The translations under genes were made by a program, and so were the position numbers. Source: Mactromeris polynyma (Eukaryota > Mollusca > Bivalvia > Venerida > Mactridae). From it: a DNA stretch of 64,000 bases. How positions within the stretch are numbered: the first letter of the stretch is position 1; the number at the start of each line of letters is the position of its first letter. Location: assembly GCA_032209605.1 (NCBI GenBank), contig JASFXZ010000037.1, forward strand, positions 2,790,001 to 2,854,000, given 5' to 3'. The notes beneath the pieces were generated by a model, which saw only the letters and a list, made by a program, of their open reading frames with translations, was not told the DNA's origin and ran no database searches. Of this stretch, positions 53,201-60,434 are shown in pieces.

Positions 53201-56200
53201 GTATACTGTTTATGTAAAAAGCCCGACCGGGGGGAGTTTATGATACAGTGTGATTTCTGTGAGGAGTGGTATCACGGCCATTGTGTGAATATATCTCAAC
53301 AAGATGCGGTGGACATTAAAAAATATAAGTGCCCCACGTGCCGTGCTTAGAGCCAGTAAGGGTGGGGGTCTAGTGGGCTAATAATTATTTTTATATTTTA
53401 CAGATATGGCAGACAGTGAAGTTAAAAGAAGTTGGAAGAGGGAACGCGATCTGTGTGTTCCCAGTATAGTACATCAGGTGAGGGGGAAAACGGCCCAGGG
53501 AAAGCTGTTTAACCCCAAGGATATGATATACCAACTGGGTTGGGAAGAGGTATCGGACAGATTGTTCCGGGAATCGGTACACGACCAGTACAGACTGGCT
53601 GTGAGACTCGGTGACAATGAGTGGATAGGGGAAGCCCGGTATTATGCAGGCTTGAGACAAGCCGGTAATCCAAACTGGGTGGAGGAAGTGATGCCAGAGG
53701 TACTCGGGGAACGCCAGAAAGATAACCGGCAAAGACCCTCAGTGAGTGAGTCACGGCATAGGAGCCGTAGCCCTATAGAAAGAGGGCGTGAATATAGAGG
53801 GTATGGGGTTAGGAATAACTCAGAGCAGTCACAGAGACAAGGAGAAGGAAATGAGAGATCACGGCAGGACGGCTGTGAACGAAAAAGAGATACGAATAAA
53901 AGGGATCAGTCACAGAGGCGAGGAGAAGGAAATGAGAGATCACGGCAGGACGGCTGTGAACGAAAAAGAGATACGAATAAAAGGGATCAGTCGCAGAGGC
54001 GAGGAGAAGGAAATGAGAGATCACGGCAGGACGGCTGTGAACGAAAAAGAGAACAGGTTAGGAGACCTGGTGAACACAGGAACTCACGGCATCAAAGCTG
54101 TGAAAGGAGGAGGGATGTTCACATGAGGCAGGAAAGGCACTCGGAGGATAGAAACAGGCAGGAAAGAAGTGGAATAAGAGAGCGAGAGACCAGGCAGGTG
54201 TGTAGGAGGGGGGCAGAATTGAAAGTGACTGTCCGGCCTACTCATACCAACAAGAAAAGTCAGGTTTGTCCAGCAAAGGGGTGTGGTGCCATGAGTAATC
54301 ACATCAAACGGCATGTGCAGTTCCAGCATATCCCGAAACTCTTTTGGGAGGAGTCCCAGGGTTCCAGTACACCAGGGGAACGAGTACTGGCCCTTGGAAA
54401 TTTGGCCAGATGGATAGTGGGGGAAGCAGATGTGAAGAAACTCCAGACATTTGCGAACCGACATGTTGGTATCCGTGACAGATCCACTCCAACCGAGTCT
54501 GCCCAAACGGCCATGAGAGCTGTTTGCCAGAGTGCTGGTTGGGAGCTGCCAAGGGTTTTCACACTAACACCCATTAATTCTCCGGCGGCGCTTATACATT
54601 GGAGGTTGATGTGTGTAATGATGGACAATCTGACTGGGTCTCAAAAACAACAATTTCTGACCAATCCTACGGGGACGAGAGTAGATACTCGGGAAGCCAG
54701 AAAAGATAAGGAGGACAAGGAAGACAAGGAAGACGGAAAAGGGGAGAAGGAGGGCAACAGAAACGTCCGTACCTCCTTAAGTCAGACAAGTTCCAACCCA
54801 GAACCCATGGAAGATAAGGAGAGTTCAGAGGGTGGGGCAGGAGGAGACAAAGAGATGGAGGTGGTAGAAATACTCCAGAATATTTCATTGCTGGAGAGTC
54901 ATAGTAAGCCAGACTCGGTACAGACGGCCACGGAAATGGAACTGCTGGCAACTAATAACAAGTCTGATGCAGCCGAGACAGCTAAGGATAAGGAATTACC
55001 AGCAAGTGATAGTAAGTTGGGCTCGGTACAAACCGTCCCGGGAACATCGGTGGAAGAACAGCCGAGGGTCTCAGGTCCAAAAACCTACGCACAGGCAGTG
55101 GCATCAACTCCACCAATGACAAAGCAGAGGGGACCCACGCGGTCAGGGTTTGACTCGCATTTCCACTTGGACAGAACGGCCCTAGCACTGTTTAAGCAAC
55201 CCTGGGTGGAAATGAGCAAGATCTGGGAAGTCAAACAGAACCCAGCCCCAGAGTACCCGATCCAAATCATCGGAGGAGTTATGGTGTTTTGTGATCCCGA
55301 GAGATATGCTACAGTAAAGTTCCCGGAGAATTCCAATTTTCGGGTAGCAGTTGGGATACACCCAAAGAAAGCGCATGCCTTTGGACCAAGAGAGGAGGCT
55401 ATTTTTAAGGAGTTGATCCACAACCCTCATACCTCAGCAGTGGGGGAAGTGGGATTAGATCACTCAGTGCCCAGAAAAGAGTGGCAGGAGCAGGAGAAGG
55501 TGTTACACCGGGTGTTGGAATATGTAACCACCCAGAAGGCTTTGGTCCTCCATATCCGGGGACCAAAGAACAACCCGGTAGCCTTAGAAGTATATGACAG
55601 GTGTAGGGAGATAGTAAAACAACATTGTTCCCGACAGCAGCCTATCCACCTGCACTGTTTTATGAGCGGCCTCAGAGTATTAAAGGCTTGGAGGACAGAC
55701 TTCCCAAATTGTTATTTTGGGTTTACAGCCAGGGTTACGACCTTTAACCCTAGGCAGCTGCAAGCCCTCAGAGGAGTACCTAGTGATCGCCTTTTGATAG
55801 AGACAGATTCTCCCCATTTACAGACAGCAAAGGGCCTGGTCAACACCCCAGCTTACTTGGGGGACATTGCAGCGGCAGTGGCCAAGGCAAGGAGGGTCCC
55901 ACTGGAAGCCATCTTGATGGACACCACGGACAATGCCCGACGGGTGTATCACTGATGGACATCAGGAAGAGACCCCTGGTAGAAGAGGAAAAATCGGTAC
56001 CCGGTCTGAGTACTGGGTAGGGGGAGCATTTAAGAGAGGAAGCAGTGTGGTAATTTAGTGGTTTGTGTCCCGGATACCATGCCGGGAACCAAGCTAATGG
56101 GAATACGGGAACCAGGTCCGAGGCGATCCGGATGACATACGACCGACATCACCAAGCCGAACAGGACCTATAATAGTGAATTGTATCCTAAAAGATCTAC

Positions 56201-56502
56201 GACGACTAGACATAAACAGGAGGGTTTATTGAGGTTAGTCTACCCTTTTGATACTAAATTATCACTATAGCTCACTTCATATCATTTTATTCAACTCGTT
56301 CAATAAATTCAATACTAATACAACACTCATTTAATATCCTCTATTTATGCGTTGTCATCTATAGGTACCTGTTAATGCGAGGAAACTTCGGCCATCTATA
56401 ACTCTGGATTTGATACACCAAGTATTCATTGATGAAGACAACAATAACGGTGAGGAGAGCAAACGTCTTTAACCAATTCGTACTCATTCTCGTAGACTTC
56501 AT
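35279..56502 (-). CDS. Cdc1/Ted1/MPPE1-like metallophosphoesterase, 8 exons, 354 aa
   Basis: Exons (5' to 3'): 56502-56369, 45211-45101, 41998-41836, 40872-40735, 39465-39328, 38595-38545, 36749-36554, 35412-35279. They sum to 1065 nt, divisible by three, with GT-AG junctions throughout. The protein has an N-terminal membrane anchor ([17 protein letters not shown]), calcineurin-like motifs [34 protein letters not shown] and SAHWHK, and a C-terminal helix ([17 protein letters not shown]) ending CRRR. Cdc1/MPPE1 (PGAP5) enzymes act in the ER/Golgi on ethanolamine-phosphate of GPI anchors; that role is from the family. The usual GNHD is GDND and the first motif is DPQ, so metal ligands differ from textbook phosphoesterases. 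Intron 1 hosts the retrotransposon; intron 2 hosts the 42-bp array. MPPE1 itself versus a sister subfamily is unresolved. Confidence 0.88.
35720..36290 (+). repeat. 22-bp minisatellite, about 26 copies
   Basis: The unit is TCATGAATATCAAATCTGTA plus CT. A 'ctgtact/ccgtatt' alternation in the first half gives a 44-bp higher-order period; 'cggtact/cagtact' variants follow. It lies in the intron between exons 7 and 8 of the metallophosphoesterase gene. Confidence 0.95.
37750..37872 (+). repeat. 61-bp direct duplication
   Basis: Two copies of a segment starting ACATGATAAATCATTACAAG and ending near CAGCTGAGACA, with one or two differences. It is intronic. Confidence 0.85.
38756..38840 (+). repeat. 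Dispersed repeat copy
   Basis: Begins ACAAGAACTATCTTTAAAAA, related to the repeats at 461, 30545 and 40918. Its downstream part (AAGATTTG, GTGCAACA) matches 40918-40990. Confidence 0.55.
39690..40200 (+). repeat. 26-bp minisatellite, about 19 copies
   Basis: The unit contains AATGCAATTACAAGGAATCT and ACATAA. Some units carry CATTTACAAGG or ATCTAATACAA instead, forming a second-order pattern. It is intronic (between exons 4 and 5 of the metallophosphoesterase gene). Confidence 0.95.
40918..40990 (+). repeat. Dispersed repeat copy
   Basis: Begins AACAAGAAATATCTTGAAAA. Shares AAGATTTG and TGTGCAACA blocks with 38756-38840. Confidence 0.55.
41245..41480 (+). repeat. Bivalve-type dispersed repeat with GACAGACAGA tail
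   Basis: Shares with 28737-28960 the order: gggtcataactca, a 'gcacaactacac' block, a 'gttggttgaaattc' stretch, 'attggagatgaagtgc', then GGACAGACAGCTGGCCGGAC and a ...GAGAAGGGAGACATAATT end. Intronic. Confidence 0.65.
42108..44505 (+). repeat. 42-bp minisatellite, about 57 copies
   Basis: The unit contains GATGATAAGTTGTCAATGCC and TTACAGCGCAATAGGCATAA. One unit near 43780 lacks 12 bp; the rest keep 42 bp. Variation is confined mainly to two sites (gcg/gca/gcc and atag/atac). Because 42 is a multiple of three, it is open on both strands (851 and 812 codons). It lies inside the intron between exons 2 and 3 of the metallophosphoesterase gene and has no splice support. Confidence 0.97.
46972..47056 (+). 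repeat. Left arm of a foldback element split by the retrotransposon
   Basis: About 75 bp here (from ATAAATAGAATATTAAATGA to GAATATGAAG) is the inverted copy of 56274-56350 with only a few mismatches. Removing the retrotransposon and one GCTC copy leaves a hairpin with a roughly 15-20 bp loop. No transposase is encoded, so it is a MITE or foldback element of unknown family. Confidence 0.8.
47061..47284 (+). repeat. 5' LTR (224 bp)
   Basis: Starts TGTGGTAATTTAG and ends CTAAATTATCACTATA, with an imperfect terminal inverted repeat. I found no difference from the 3' LTR by eye. A TATAATA at 47184-47190 is the best TATA-box candidate. No AATAAA is present. The LTR is short for the group. Confidence 0.95.
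47286..47302 (+). other. Primer binding site
   Basis: TGGCGCTGCGAGCAG begins one base after the 5' LTR. Its complement ends ...GCAGCGCCA, like the 3' end of an animal serine tRNA (acceptor stem plus CCA). The tRNA identity is inference from memory of serine tRNA ends. Confidence 0.7.
47303..47863 (+). promoter_or_regulatory. Retrotransposon leader with E-box, YY1-like site and upstream ORF
   Basis: The noncoding leader before gag is AT-rich except for one spot: CACGTGAC at 47538-47545 and CAAAATGGCGGC at 47548-47559. The first matches the USF/MITF-type E-box and the second the YY1 consensus. The ATG inside the YY1-like site opens a 12-codon upstream ORF (47552-47590). A possible splice donor GGTAAATG lies near 47409. 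Binding is inferred, not shown. Confidence 0.5.
47864..49363 (+). CDS. Gag polyprotein with N-terminal helix-hairpin-helix and CCHC knuckle
   Basis: A 499-aa intact ORF starting AACATGG after the leader. Residues about 6-62 match the ComEA-type helix-hairpin-helix pattern ([20 protein letters not shown], then [17 protein letters not shown]), a nucleic-acid-binding fold not usual in Gag. Residues about 75-125 are a charged coiled coil. A retrotransposon capsid region follows at about 190-390 ([19 protein letters not shown], then [13 protein letters not shown]). A short [10 protein letters not shown] tract leads to one zinc knuckle, [14 protein letters not shown], near residue 460. Gag assembles the particle and packages RNA. 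The last codons overlap the pol frame at a slippery site. Confidence 0.93.
   Translation: MAEQRVLINECSYEELLALPGIGQKVAEYVIQIRDSVDVISEEIFMKIPGLRVTEELLDLIDFSNVGVLEDRDTMKSIIRRQESEKFDLERAQEEMRSSIRREMWAEEERRKGEKEEMIRLSDVINRGPRRIPEPRDTPGQSKTGLYMDTPTRAATSHKPDTYQSPFDRYRGESYEHEDVRRQQRPSRVTTVPKSFTYDGKTTWQAFWQKFNSFAIEQNWDPRKCQQQLCWCLTGKASDFYTSILERDPFVSFFSMVQKMEKRFGLRDLPETAQMRFMNARQKSGEPLVEWADTVASMATEAFSRPEMGMRDGQIDNFIEQQTVMKFCQGCENRDAGLYAMNQRPQTMDKAMDTIRWYEHTSQSMELNKPRKEVKLCYKGEDENNEDVQVNRTFGEGRGSGDSGKILQEETLKILKQNSEKTRELVEKLSTDIGKLVTVMMSRSRSRSPSPLLCYHCGKRGHFKRDCPSLQSENKERGEKSVTFSNNDPLNRAGSDKKA
49330..49336 (+). promoter_or_regulatory. Putative -1 ribosomal frameshift site, T TTA AAC
   Basis: The heptamer TTTAAAC lies exactly in the X XXY YYZ register of the gag frame (CCT TTA AAC). 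The pol frame is -1 relative to gag. It is closed by TGA at 49324-49326 and open from 49327, while gag ends at 49363, so the heptamer sits inside the 37-nt overlap. A weaker A-rich site (C AAA AAG, 49351-49357) lies just downstream. I did not identify a stimulatory pseudoknot. Confidence 0.75.
49330..52296 (+). CDS. Pol, 5' part: protease, reverse transcriptase, RNase H, integrase N-terminus
   Basis: The reading frame is -1 to gag; its first ATG is at 49501 but expression probably comes by frameshifting. Protease: [12 protein letters not shown] and LLGIDFLR (DTA in place of the usual DS/TG). Reverse transcriptase: [36 protein letters not shown] and the catalytic FLDDILI. RNase [24 protein letters not shown] and [10 protein letters not shown]. 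The integrase zinc-binding region has H-H-C-C spacing ([18 protein letters not shown], then CAICNQNK). The frame then drifts off the integrase pattern and stops at 52296; the homologous reading continues in another frame from about 52240. Confidence 0.9.
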   Translation, partial: FKPSRVGQKGLKPTPSVESGLKQYPQEKEKQLFFGPVSEEAGPEEESITVRQLNSCSMFTVEVTIKGQAIKAVVDTAAEVTIISDKIYARMEPKPTIIKSVVMHTAGRDMKMKGLVVGPIELKLGKQKYLETIYVAPIEDDMLLGIDFLRKHGIDIQTRQSTLLRGQEVIPMQVGKSKSNRVAKITVRKRTVIPPNTAVHVACVVDQDMPQFLAEPVNQTKVLIPKSLHPAGNKAKLCMVNLTDRYVTVKKHFKVAQACEASSLEYDPSTEELREEVKEFKGPLPEHMLEMYEKSTQWLSKEQANKLEVLLGEYQDVFAKNAFDLGDFTHLQHTIDTGEARPIKQRMRRTPACFVDEEENHIQKMLDAGVIQPSASSWASAPVLVRKRDGTVRWCVDYRALNAVTTKDVYPLPLVEECIDTLEGNEWFSKADANAAYWQIPIRHDDQKKTAFTTKYGLFEFVKMGFGLCNAPATFARVMNLVMRGLNWKILLAFLDDILIMGKTFEEHMGNLKCVFQRMRQYKLKLKPSKCEFFQKRVEFLGRMIDKNSMELSKVHIEVVQNWPCPNNVKEVEQFLGLANYHRAFIPNFAEIAGPLYTLTGKKKFKWDTEEEEAFKQIKLILITPPVLALPNQIDPFILDCDASDNAVGGELLQVQGKEEKVISYGSFALTKEQKRYCTTRKELLAVVRFTRQFRHYLLGRTFKVRTDHASLVWLLNFKEPQGQIARWIEELSQYNMKIEHRKGNKHTNCDALSRFPYEFTCQQYRLGVPLNKLPCKGCDKCKKAHEHWGKFVEEVDDVIPLAHFGARGEELMTERRVYSVGNTGALDRGSTVWGHSTEKLCKIQREDGELKLLLDWLISRTDPAEGTVFLASPENKYMWINKELFEIENNIIWKLPTNDHQDRTVVVPNSLRNQVLHDNHDSPISGHQGYERTKERIKAKYFWYRMCSDIKTYVMSCAICNQNKKASRHESTVNYFSCGSANGESTH
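52202..53350 (+). CDS. Pol, 3' part: integrase core, GPY/F module, PHD finger
   Basis: Continues the integrase in the +1 frame relative to the 5' part. The nominal first codon at 52202 is GTG and not a likely start; homologous sequence begins about 52240. The DDE core is complete: [16 protein letters not shown] and [16 protein letters not shown] module ([11 protein letters not shown]) follows. The last 50 residues are a PHD finger: [20 protein letters not shown], then EEWYHGHC and YKCPTC, giving the C4-H-C3 set with aromatic residues where BPTF/ING-type fingers bind methylated H3K4. It probably steers integration towards active chromatin. The frame break may be a mutation, a sequencing error or recoding. 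Confidence 0.88.
   Translation: MPFATKIRRPVDMKAPLTIFHAGAPMERVHIDFMGPLPKTARGNEYILMMVDQFTKWVECIPLPSQTADVTATAAVNEFFCRFGYPFQIFTDQGRNLESKLFITVCELLQIHKSKTTAYRPSANGQVERYNRTLMDAVRCYIGSNQKEWDIKLPLIASAMRSAVNRNTGFTPNRMMLGRENSTPSDLMFGNLKETTASPIQYVQTLEKDLKQAHETARQTLQQALVRSKKDYDIKVWQKQYQEGDAVYLLNKGSLKGKCKKLNPIFKGPYVVILKLSPYLYRIKTNNALITANHDRLKLCCDKELPQWIKSIQGNPDQRNQWIPNQPGSGDDEVYCLCKKPDRGEFMIQCDFCEEWYHGHCVNISQQDAVDIKKYKCPTCRA
53386..53405 (+). promoter_or_regulatory. Candidate 3' splice site before the third ORF
   Basis: TATTTTTATATTTTACAG ends at 53403, two bases before the ATG at 53406. It is a pyrimidine-rich tract with a consensus acceptor. Env-like third ORFs of some Gypsy elements are expressed from spliced subgenomic RNA, so this placement suggests the same strategy. 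The donor was not identified. Confidence 0.5.
53406..55955 (+). CDS. Third ORF: Arg-rich repeats, C2H2-type zinc finger and TatD nuclease domain
   Basis: An 849-aa intact ORF between pol and the 3' LTR. Residues 1-110 are an unrecognised helical region ([19 protein letters not shown]). Residues about 140-220 hold three near-identical 27-aa repeats rich in Arg, Glu and Ser (81-bp units). A zinc-finger-like [16 protein letters not shown] lies near 287, then a helical region, then a Lys/Glu/Asp-rich linker. Residues about 580-849 are a full TatD metal-dependent hydrolase: [56 protein letters not shown]. All expected metal ligands are present. TatD proteins are DNases; the closest animal type is TATDN2. 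The function in the element is unknown. There is no signal peptide or membrane helix, so it is not an envelope gene. Confidence 0.9.
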   Translation: MADSEVKRSWKRERDLCVPSIVHQVRGKTAQGKLFNPKDMIYQLGWEEVSDRLFRESVHDQYRLAVRLGDNEWIGEARYYAGLRQAGNPNWVEEVMPEVLGERQKDNRQRPSVSESRHRSRSPIERGREYRGYGVRNNSEQSQRQGEGNERSRQDGCERKRDTNKRDQSQRRGEGNERSRQDGCERKRDTNKRDQSQRRGEGNERSRQDGCERKREQVRRPGEHRNSRHQSCERRRDVHMRQERHSEDRNRQERSGIRERETRQVCRRGAELKVTVRPTHTNKKSQVCPAKGCGAMSNHIKRHVQFQHIPKLFWEESQGSSTPGERVLALGNLARWIVGEADVKKLQTFANRHVGIRDRSTPTESAQTAMRAVCQSAGWELPRVFTLTPINSPAALIHWRLMCVMMDNLTGSQKQQFLTNPTGTRVDTREARKDKEDKEDKEDGKGEKEGNRNVRTSLSQTSSNPEPMEDKESSEGGAGGDKEMEVVEILQNISLLESHSKPDSVQTATEMELLATNNKSDAAETAKDKELPASDSKLGSVQTVPGTSVEEQPRVSGPKTYAQAVASTPPMTKQRGPTRSGFDSHFHLDRTALALFKQPWVEMSKIWEVKQNPAPEYPIQIIGGVMVFCDPERYATVKFPENSNFRVAVGIHPKKAHAFGPREEAIFKELIHNPHTSAVGEVGLDHSVPRKEWQEQEKVLHRVLEYVTTQKALVLHIRGPKNNPVALEVYDRCREIVKQHCSRQQPIHLHCFMSGLRVLKAWRTDFPNCYFGFTARVTTFNPRQLQALRGVPSDRLLIETDSPHLQTAKGLVNTPAYLGDIAAAVAKARRVPLEAILMDTTDNARRVYH
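53823..54056 (+). repeat. 81-bp tandem repeat inside the third ORF (about 3 copies)
   Basis: In-frame units encode 27 residues each with the motif [13 protein letters not shown]. The copies are nearly identical, so the expansion is recent, and the unit length preserves the frame. Confidence 0.85.
56028..56045 (+). other. Polypurine tract
   Basis: TTTAAGAGAGGAAGCAG runs directly into the 3' LTR at 56046, the expected place for plus-strand priming. A second purine run, GGGTAGGGGGAG, lies about 10 bp upstream. Confidence 0.65.
56046..56269 (+). repeat. 3' LTR (224 bp)
   Basis: Same length and apparently the same sequence as 47061-47284. It is followed directly by GCTC, matching the four bases before the 5' LTR. 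The junction lies about 100 bp from the end of exon 1 of the metallophosphoesterase gene (minus strand). Confidence 0.95.
56274..56350 (-). repeat. Right arm of the foldback element
   Basis: Inverted copy of the left arm at 46972-47056. Its outer end lies about 20 bp from the splice donor of exon 1 of the metallophosphoesterase gene at 56368. Confidence 0.8.
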
Positions 56503-57310
56503 CGCAATGCAGATCAGTAAGTTTGTCTGCTTCGTAGATCTACGTCATAGTTGACATATTTTCATAAGTTTTAGGCCGACTTTTTCCAAAATTTTGAAAA
56601 TTCTCTCACAAGATTTACAATTTTACAAATGGCGTTTACACGACAGGGGAAATAACTTTTGATATCCGGAAGTTGGTACTAAACTCCATAACAAGTCGGT
56701 ACACTTGCCAAATGATCCGGACGACCATTGATTATAGATATCACAATTTAAAACTTAATTGTAGAATTTAATTAAATTGTAGTCGTTATGATATATAATA
56801 ATATCGTTATAATAATTCGTGAACATAAAATTCGTATAAAGAAGTGACAAACACTATCTATCTTTCAATGACGTCAAACCCCGGGGATTTAGACACTTTA
56901 ACACATATACATGTATATATGCGTCCTAGTGGAAAGAAAGAGAAAACACATTTAAAAAAAGTTAAAATTAAAAATAAGGAGTTATAAAGGTTATGTTAAA
57001 ACACGGAATTAAATACACGTGTCTTTGTTCCAAGGTACGCCAATTAAGAGAGTTCAGCATATCAGCGACACCAGATGTTGTAAGTACACGAGCATTATCG
57101 CAATAACATGATCATAATAGGCCTATAAGTTATTACTTTCGGGTCCGTTAGTTTGTTGCGTTTTTCCGGTTCGTTAATGCGTGTTTTGTTTCGTCGACGT
57201 ACAAGTTCGTTTTAAGGAGGTGTGTATATATGCTGAGACAAAATCCTGTTTTTGAGTTTCCAGCGTCTTTCAAGTTGTTAGCCTTCTGATTTGTACGGTC
57301 AACATTTGGC

Positions 57311-57358
57311 GTTTAACCAAAGACCTAAATACCATGGCATTTAGGTCTTTGGTTAAAC
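57311..57358. repeat. 48-nt near-perfect palindrome
   Basis: GTTTAACCAAAGACCTAAAT and its exact reverse complement surround ACCATGGC. It could extrude as a cruciform or form a hairpin if transcribed. Confidence 0.9.
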
Positions 57359-57559
57359 CTAGGACCAACTTTCGTGGAAAGTTTTTTTTCATCCAAGCAA
57401 CCCACACATATAATTATACGAGGTGACTACAGACGCATTTTTACTCAAATTCTCAGGAAGAACATACGGTTTCTAACCAAGAAAGAAAATACAAAAACGG
57501 TGTATAGTGATAGACGTGACAGGGTTGACTTTAATGTCGAAAGTCAGTCAGTAACGAAG

Positions 57560-57835
57560 ATATGGGGCCTTTTCACAAACATTTTAAGACTGAAACTCAG
57601 ACTTAGACCTTAAAATGTTAAATGTTCACTTTGCTCCTACGTTGTTATAAGAGTATAGATTTTGATAAAACTTAACAAAACTTGAAAAGTGTAGTGTGGA
57701 CAACAAGAATTATTCTGACAAAAATTCATCTGTCTAGATATAATGGATATTAAAGGTTGGTAAGTTTAACTTTTTCAAATTTAAAGTATATGTCTGAGTT
57801 TCAGTTTTAAAGTGTCTGTGGATAAGGCTCCTGGT
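57560..57835. repeat. Candidate inverted-repeat element (MITE-like)
   Basis: AAGACTGAAACTCAGACTTA-type sequence at about 57583-57605 reappears inverted at about 57790-57812, with weaker inverted similarity extending outwards for some 20 bp. No transposase. Ends and target duplication are not resolved. Confidence 0.5.
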
Positions 57836-60434
57836 ACCATTTTGTTTGCTTTAAGTTTTTCACCGTTTCCCTTCATGTATCAGAGCATTATACATGTTTC
57901 ATGTATTATATGTCATCAACCTCACTATAGAATTGGGAGTCGAGAGGTGTTGTGAAATCACCGAGTCATGATAAAGATCTTGGGGATTCTAGACGCGATT
58001 TTATTTCGATTAAGTGTGAGGCTAGCTAGCTGTTAAATCGATTTAAACGCCCAGTATTTTTAATGACAGTTCCAATGCTGTTATTTGCTGCATGGTTATT
58101 ATTTCTGTTTATGTTTTGAATGCATGTTATATTTCCCTTTCCCCTGTGCAGTTCTCTCACTTTATATAGTGTTCAGGTTATTTTCGGCCCAGTTTCGGCC
58201 TATTGTTGCCAGCTGTCTTGACTTGTCCTGTGATATTGTCCATCCATTTATCCCCATTCACTGTGTGTCCTATTTGATTCTCCTAGTTATTCCTTATGGT
58301 CTGCCAAGCCAGTCTTGCGCCTCTGTTTCCTAACGTATGTACCCTTTAACCTCATCAAGTGCCTTATGTTTTGTTGATTACTGTGTGGGGAGGCACTCTC
58401 TTATGTATGTGGCGTTCCCTGTAGCAACTTATTCCTTCTATTTCAAGTATTCTGTTTTGTAAACGATTCCCAAGTTATGCAGAATCTTACAAGACTGTAT
58501 ATAGTTTACTTCAAAGCCAAATAGATTGACTCGATGTTTTTGGTATTTTATATTCATTTGTGAACATTTTATGAATGCAACACATACAACTACCTTCTCA
58601 TCTTACATAAAGGATGCCTATTCATGAAATAATTAGTTTTTCACTCATGTAGTTACTGAAATGTGTCGTTTAATGGAGAAAATTGTTGATGAAAAATGTT
58701 TATGAATTATTTTATACATAAATATTAAGTGTCACTGAACTGTATCCAGATACGCTGTGTGTCCGAATGTCCCTCATGTTAACTTTATAATTGTTTTTGA
58801 ATTGCGTTGTTTCAAGTCGAGTGATTTCATCAAAGCAATGTGTGTCGTGTGAAATTGGATGTAGTATCCAACATTTCATTCCCCTTTGTATATCTAAGAT
58901 TGACTTCACAGTAAAAACGGATTAAAAACGACACGCTGATATTAAAAATCAAACCGAATGACAAGCGACATTAATGTCATGCGGATTGCAAAGAGCCATT
59001 TATTCATTCAAAAAACTATACATTAAAGATTGATTACCAATCTTATATTTATAGATGTTGATATGATACATAATGCCTAATTAACAGCAAAAGTTTAGTA
59101 AATTTCACACATAAGCTGAGTTTTATATTTCACTAATCAACTAACACATATTTCGACAAGTATAACTATTCTGTCGAAGTTGGTGATCAATGTGTCACAC
59201 ATATAACCTCGTAAACATTCAACAGGAAACATCTGCTGGTAAATGACTTGTATAAAACAATGATCACAACGTTGGTAATGATGTGAAATGAATATAACAA
59301 TCAAGATAGGCACAGAATGTACATATAGGGACAAACATCGCAGATAAAACTTAAACAAATTGAGATCAGAAAAGGTAACTTTGCATACTTTTATTGTCAA
59401 ACATTTTCGTTGGCAGAATATGGATACAACAAATTGGGTTGTAATGTTTTTGTATAAAGGAAAGGCGCTTTGGAAGAATATATCAGTTAAATAATTTTGC
59501 CCCACGGGTCTATGGTCACCCGCTTCCTTCACTAAAAATAGGCAAATAAAATAATAATGTTGATTCAGTTACAATACAATGCAGCAAGGAACTCGTATAA
59601 TGCTAATGAAAGATTAAGTCCTTTCATTTCGCGTTTGTCTTATACAAAAAGGAATGAAACTGAACGAATGACTGACATACATCCATCCACGGACTAGCAA
59701 ATTGACGGTGTTAAAATTGAACTACAATGTCTCTTTAATGGTGATAGATGGTGATTTTTACATGAAAACATCTCAATGAGACACAGAGTAAATGTATGAT
59801 TATGCAGAGGTGGCATTTTAATCAACTATAAAACATGATATATTTGAGTAGTGTTCTTTGTTTTCCCAGGATATTGTGTATGACATGAGCATAGTTTGTC
59901 TATTAATTTAATTTTTGTCTGCTTTGTTTGAAGGGAGTTTGACATTTATACATTTAGGACGTTTTCGAGAACGAATAATTGACATACCAAAGGAATTGGA
60001 GGTTTTAAAGTTTACATACGCCTGTGTTCAAACATTAGTGGAGTCATTCGTATGTGATATTACTCGAGTGGAACTTGGTAAGATGAACTATATATACATT
60101 TGATCTCAACGGTGCATGTTGAGATCAGATTACAAAAAAGATGAAAAGTAAATAATTGCCTACCTACGCAATTACTTTGTTAATTTATTTGTTGAGCAAG
60201 TATAAGTCGGATGGTGATTAAAATATAATTTCATATTTCAAGCTGATAATTGAAAGCAACAAACGTGAGACATTAATTTTGATTTAAAGGAGCTCTTCAA
60301 AATATTGCATTCAGCGTTTTTTCTGCAGTGTAATCGCGATATCATCTTTTCAGAACCAATCTCAAGTGGGTGGCAGGAAAAGTTTGAAAATAATATAATT
60401 CGTATATCGGCCGTACTCTGACTCTACAAGGGCG

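Larger units (their letters stand above)
47061..56269 (+). mobile_element. Ty3/Gypsy-type LTR retrotransposon with HhH-Gag, PHD-integrase and TatD ORF
   Basis: A 9.2-kb element bounded by identical-looking 224-bp LTRs and a 4-bp GCTC duplication (47057-47060 and 56270-56273). Order: LTR, primer binding site, 0.6-kb leader, gag, protease, reverse transcriptase, RNase H, integrase, PHD finger, third ORF with TatD nuclease, polypurine tract, LTR. The RT before integrase order and the GPY/F module place it in the Ty3/Gypsy group. It lies antisense in intron 1 of the metallophosphoesterase gene. Gag and the third ORF are intact; pol changes frame once in integrase. Confidence 0.95.
56503..60434. 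other. Intergenic between divergent metallophosphoesterase and TMEM26-like genes
   Basis: Holds the upstream regions of both genes. I see a 48-nt near-perfect palindrome at 57311-57358 and a candidate inverted-repeat element at about 57560-57835. A 3' splice-like CATCTTTTCAG near 60353 may belong to a noncoding first exon of the TMEM26-like gene. No other gene recognised. Confidence 0.5.

Noticed and set aside
47956..55430. Many minus-strand ORFs across the retrotransposon
   Set aside because: They are shadows of gag, pol and the third ORF; none shows domain structure.
53406..55955. Third ORF as an envelope gene
   Set aside because: No signal peptide, no membrane anchor, no Cys-rich ectodomain; the C-terminus is clearly TatD.
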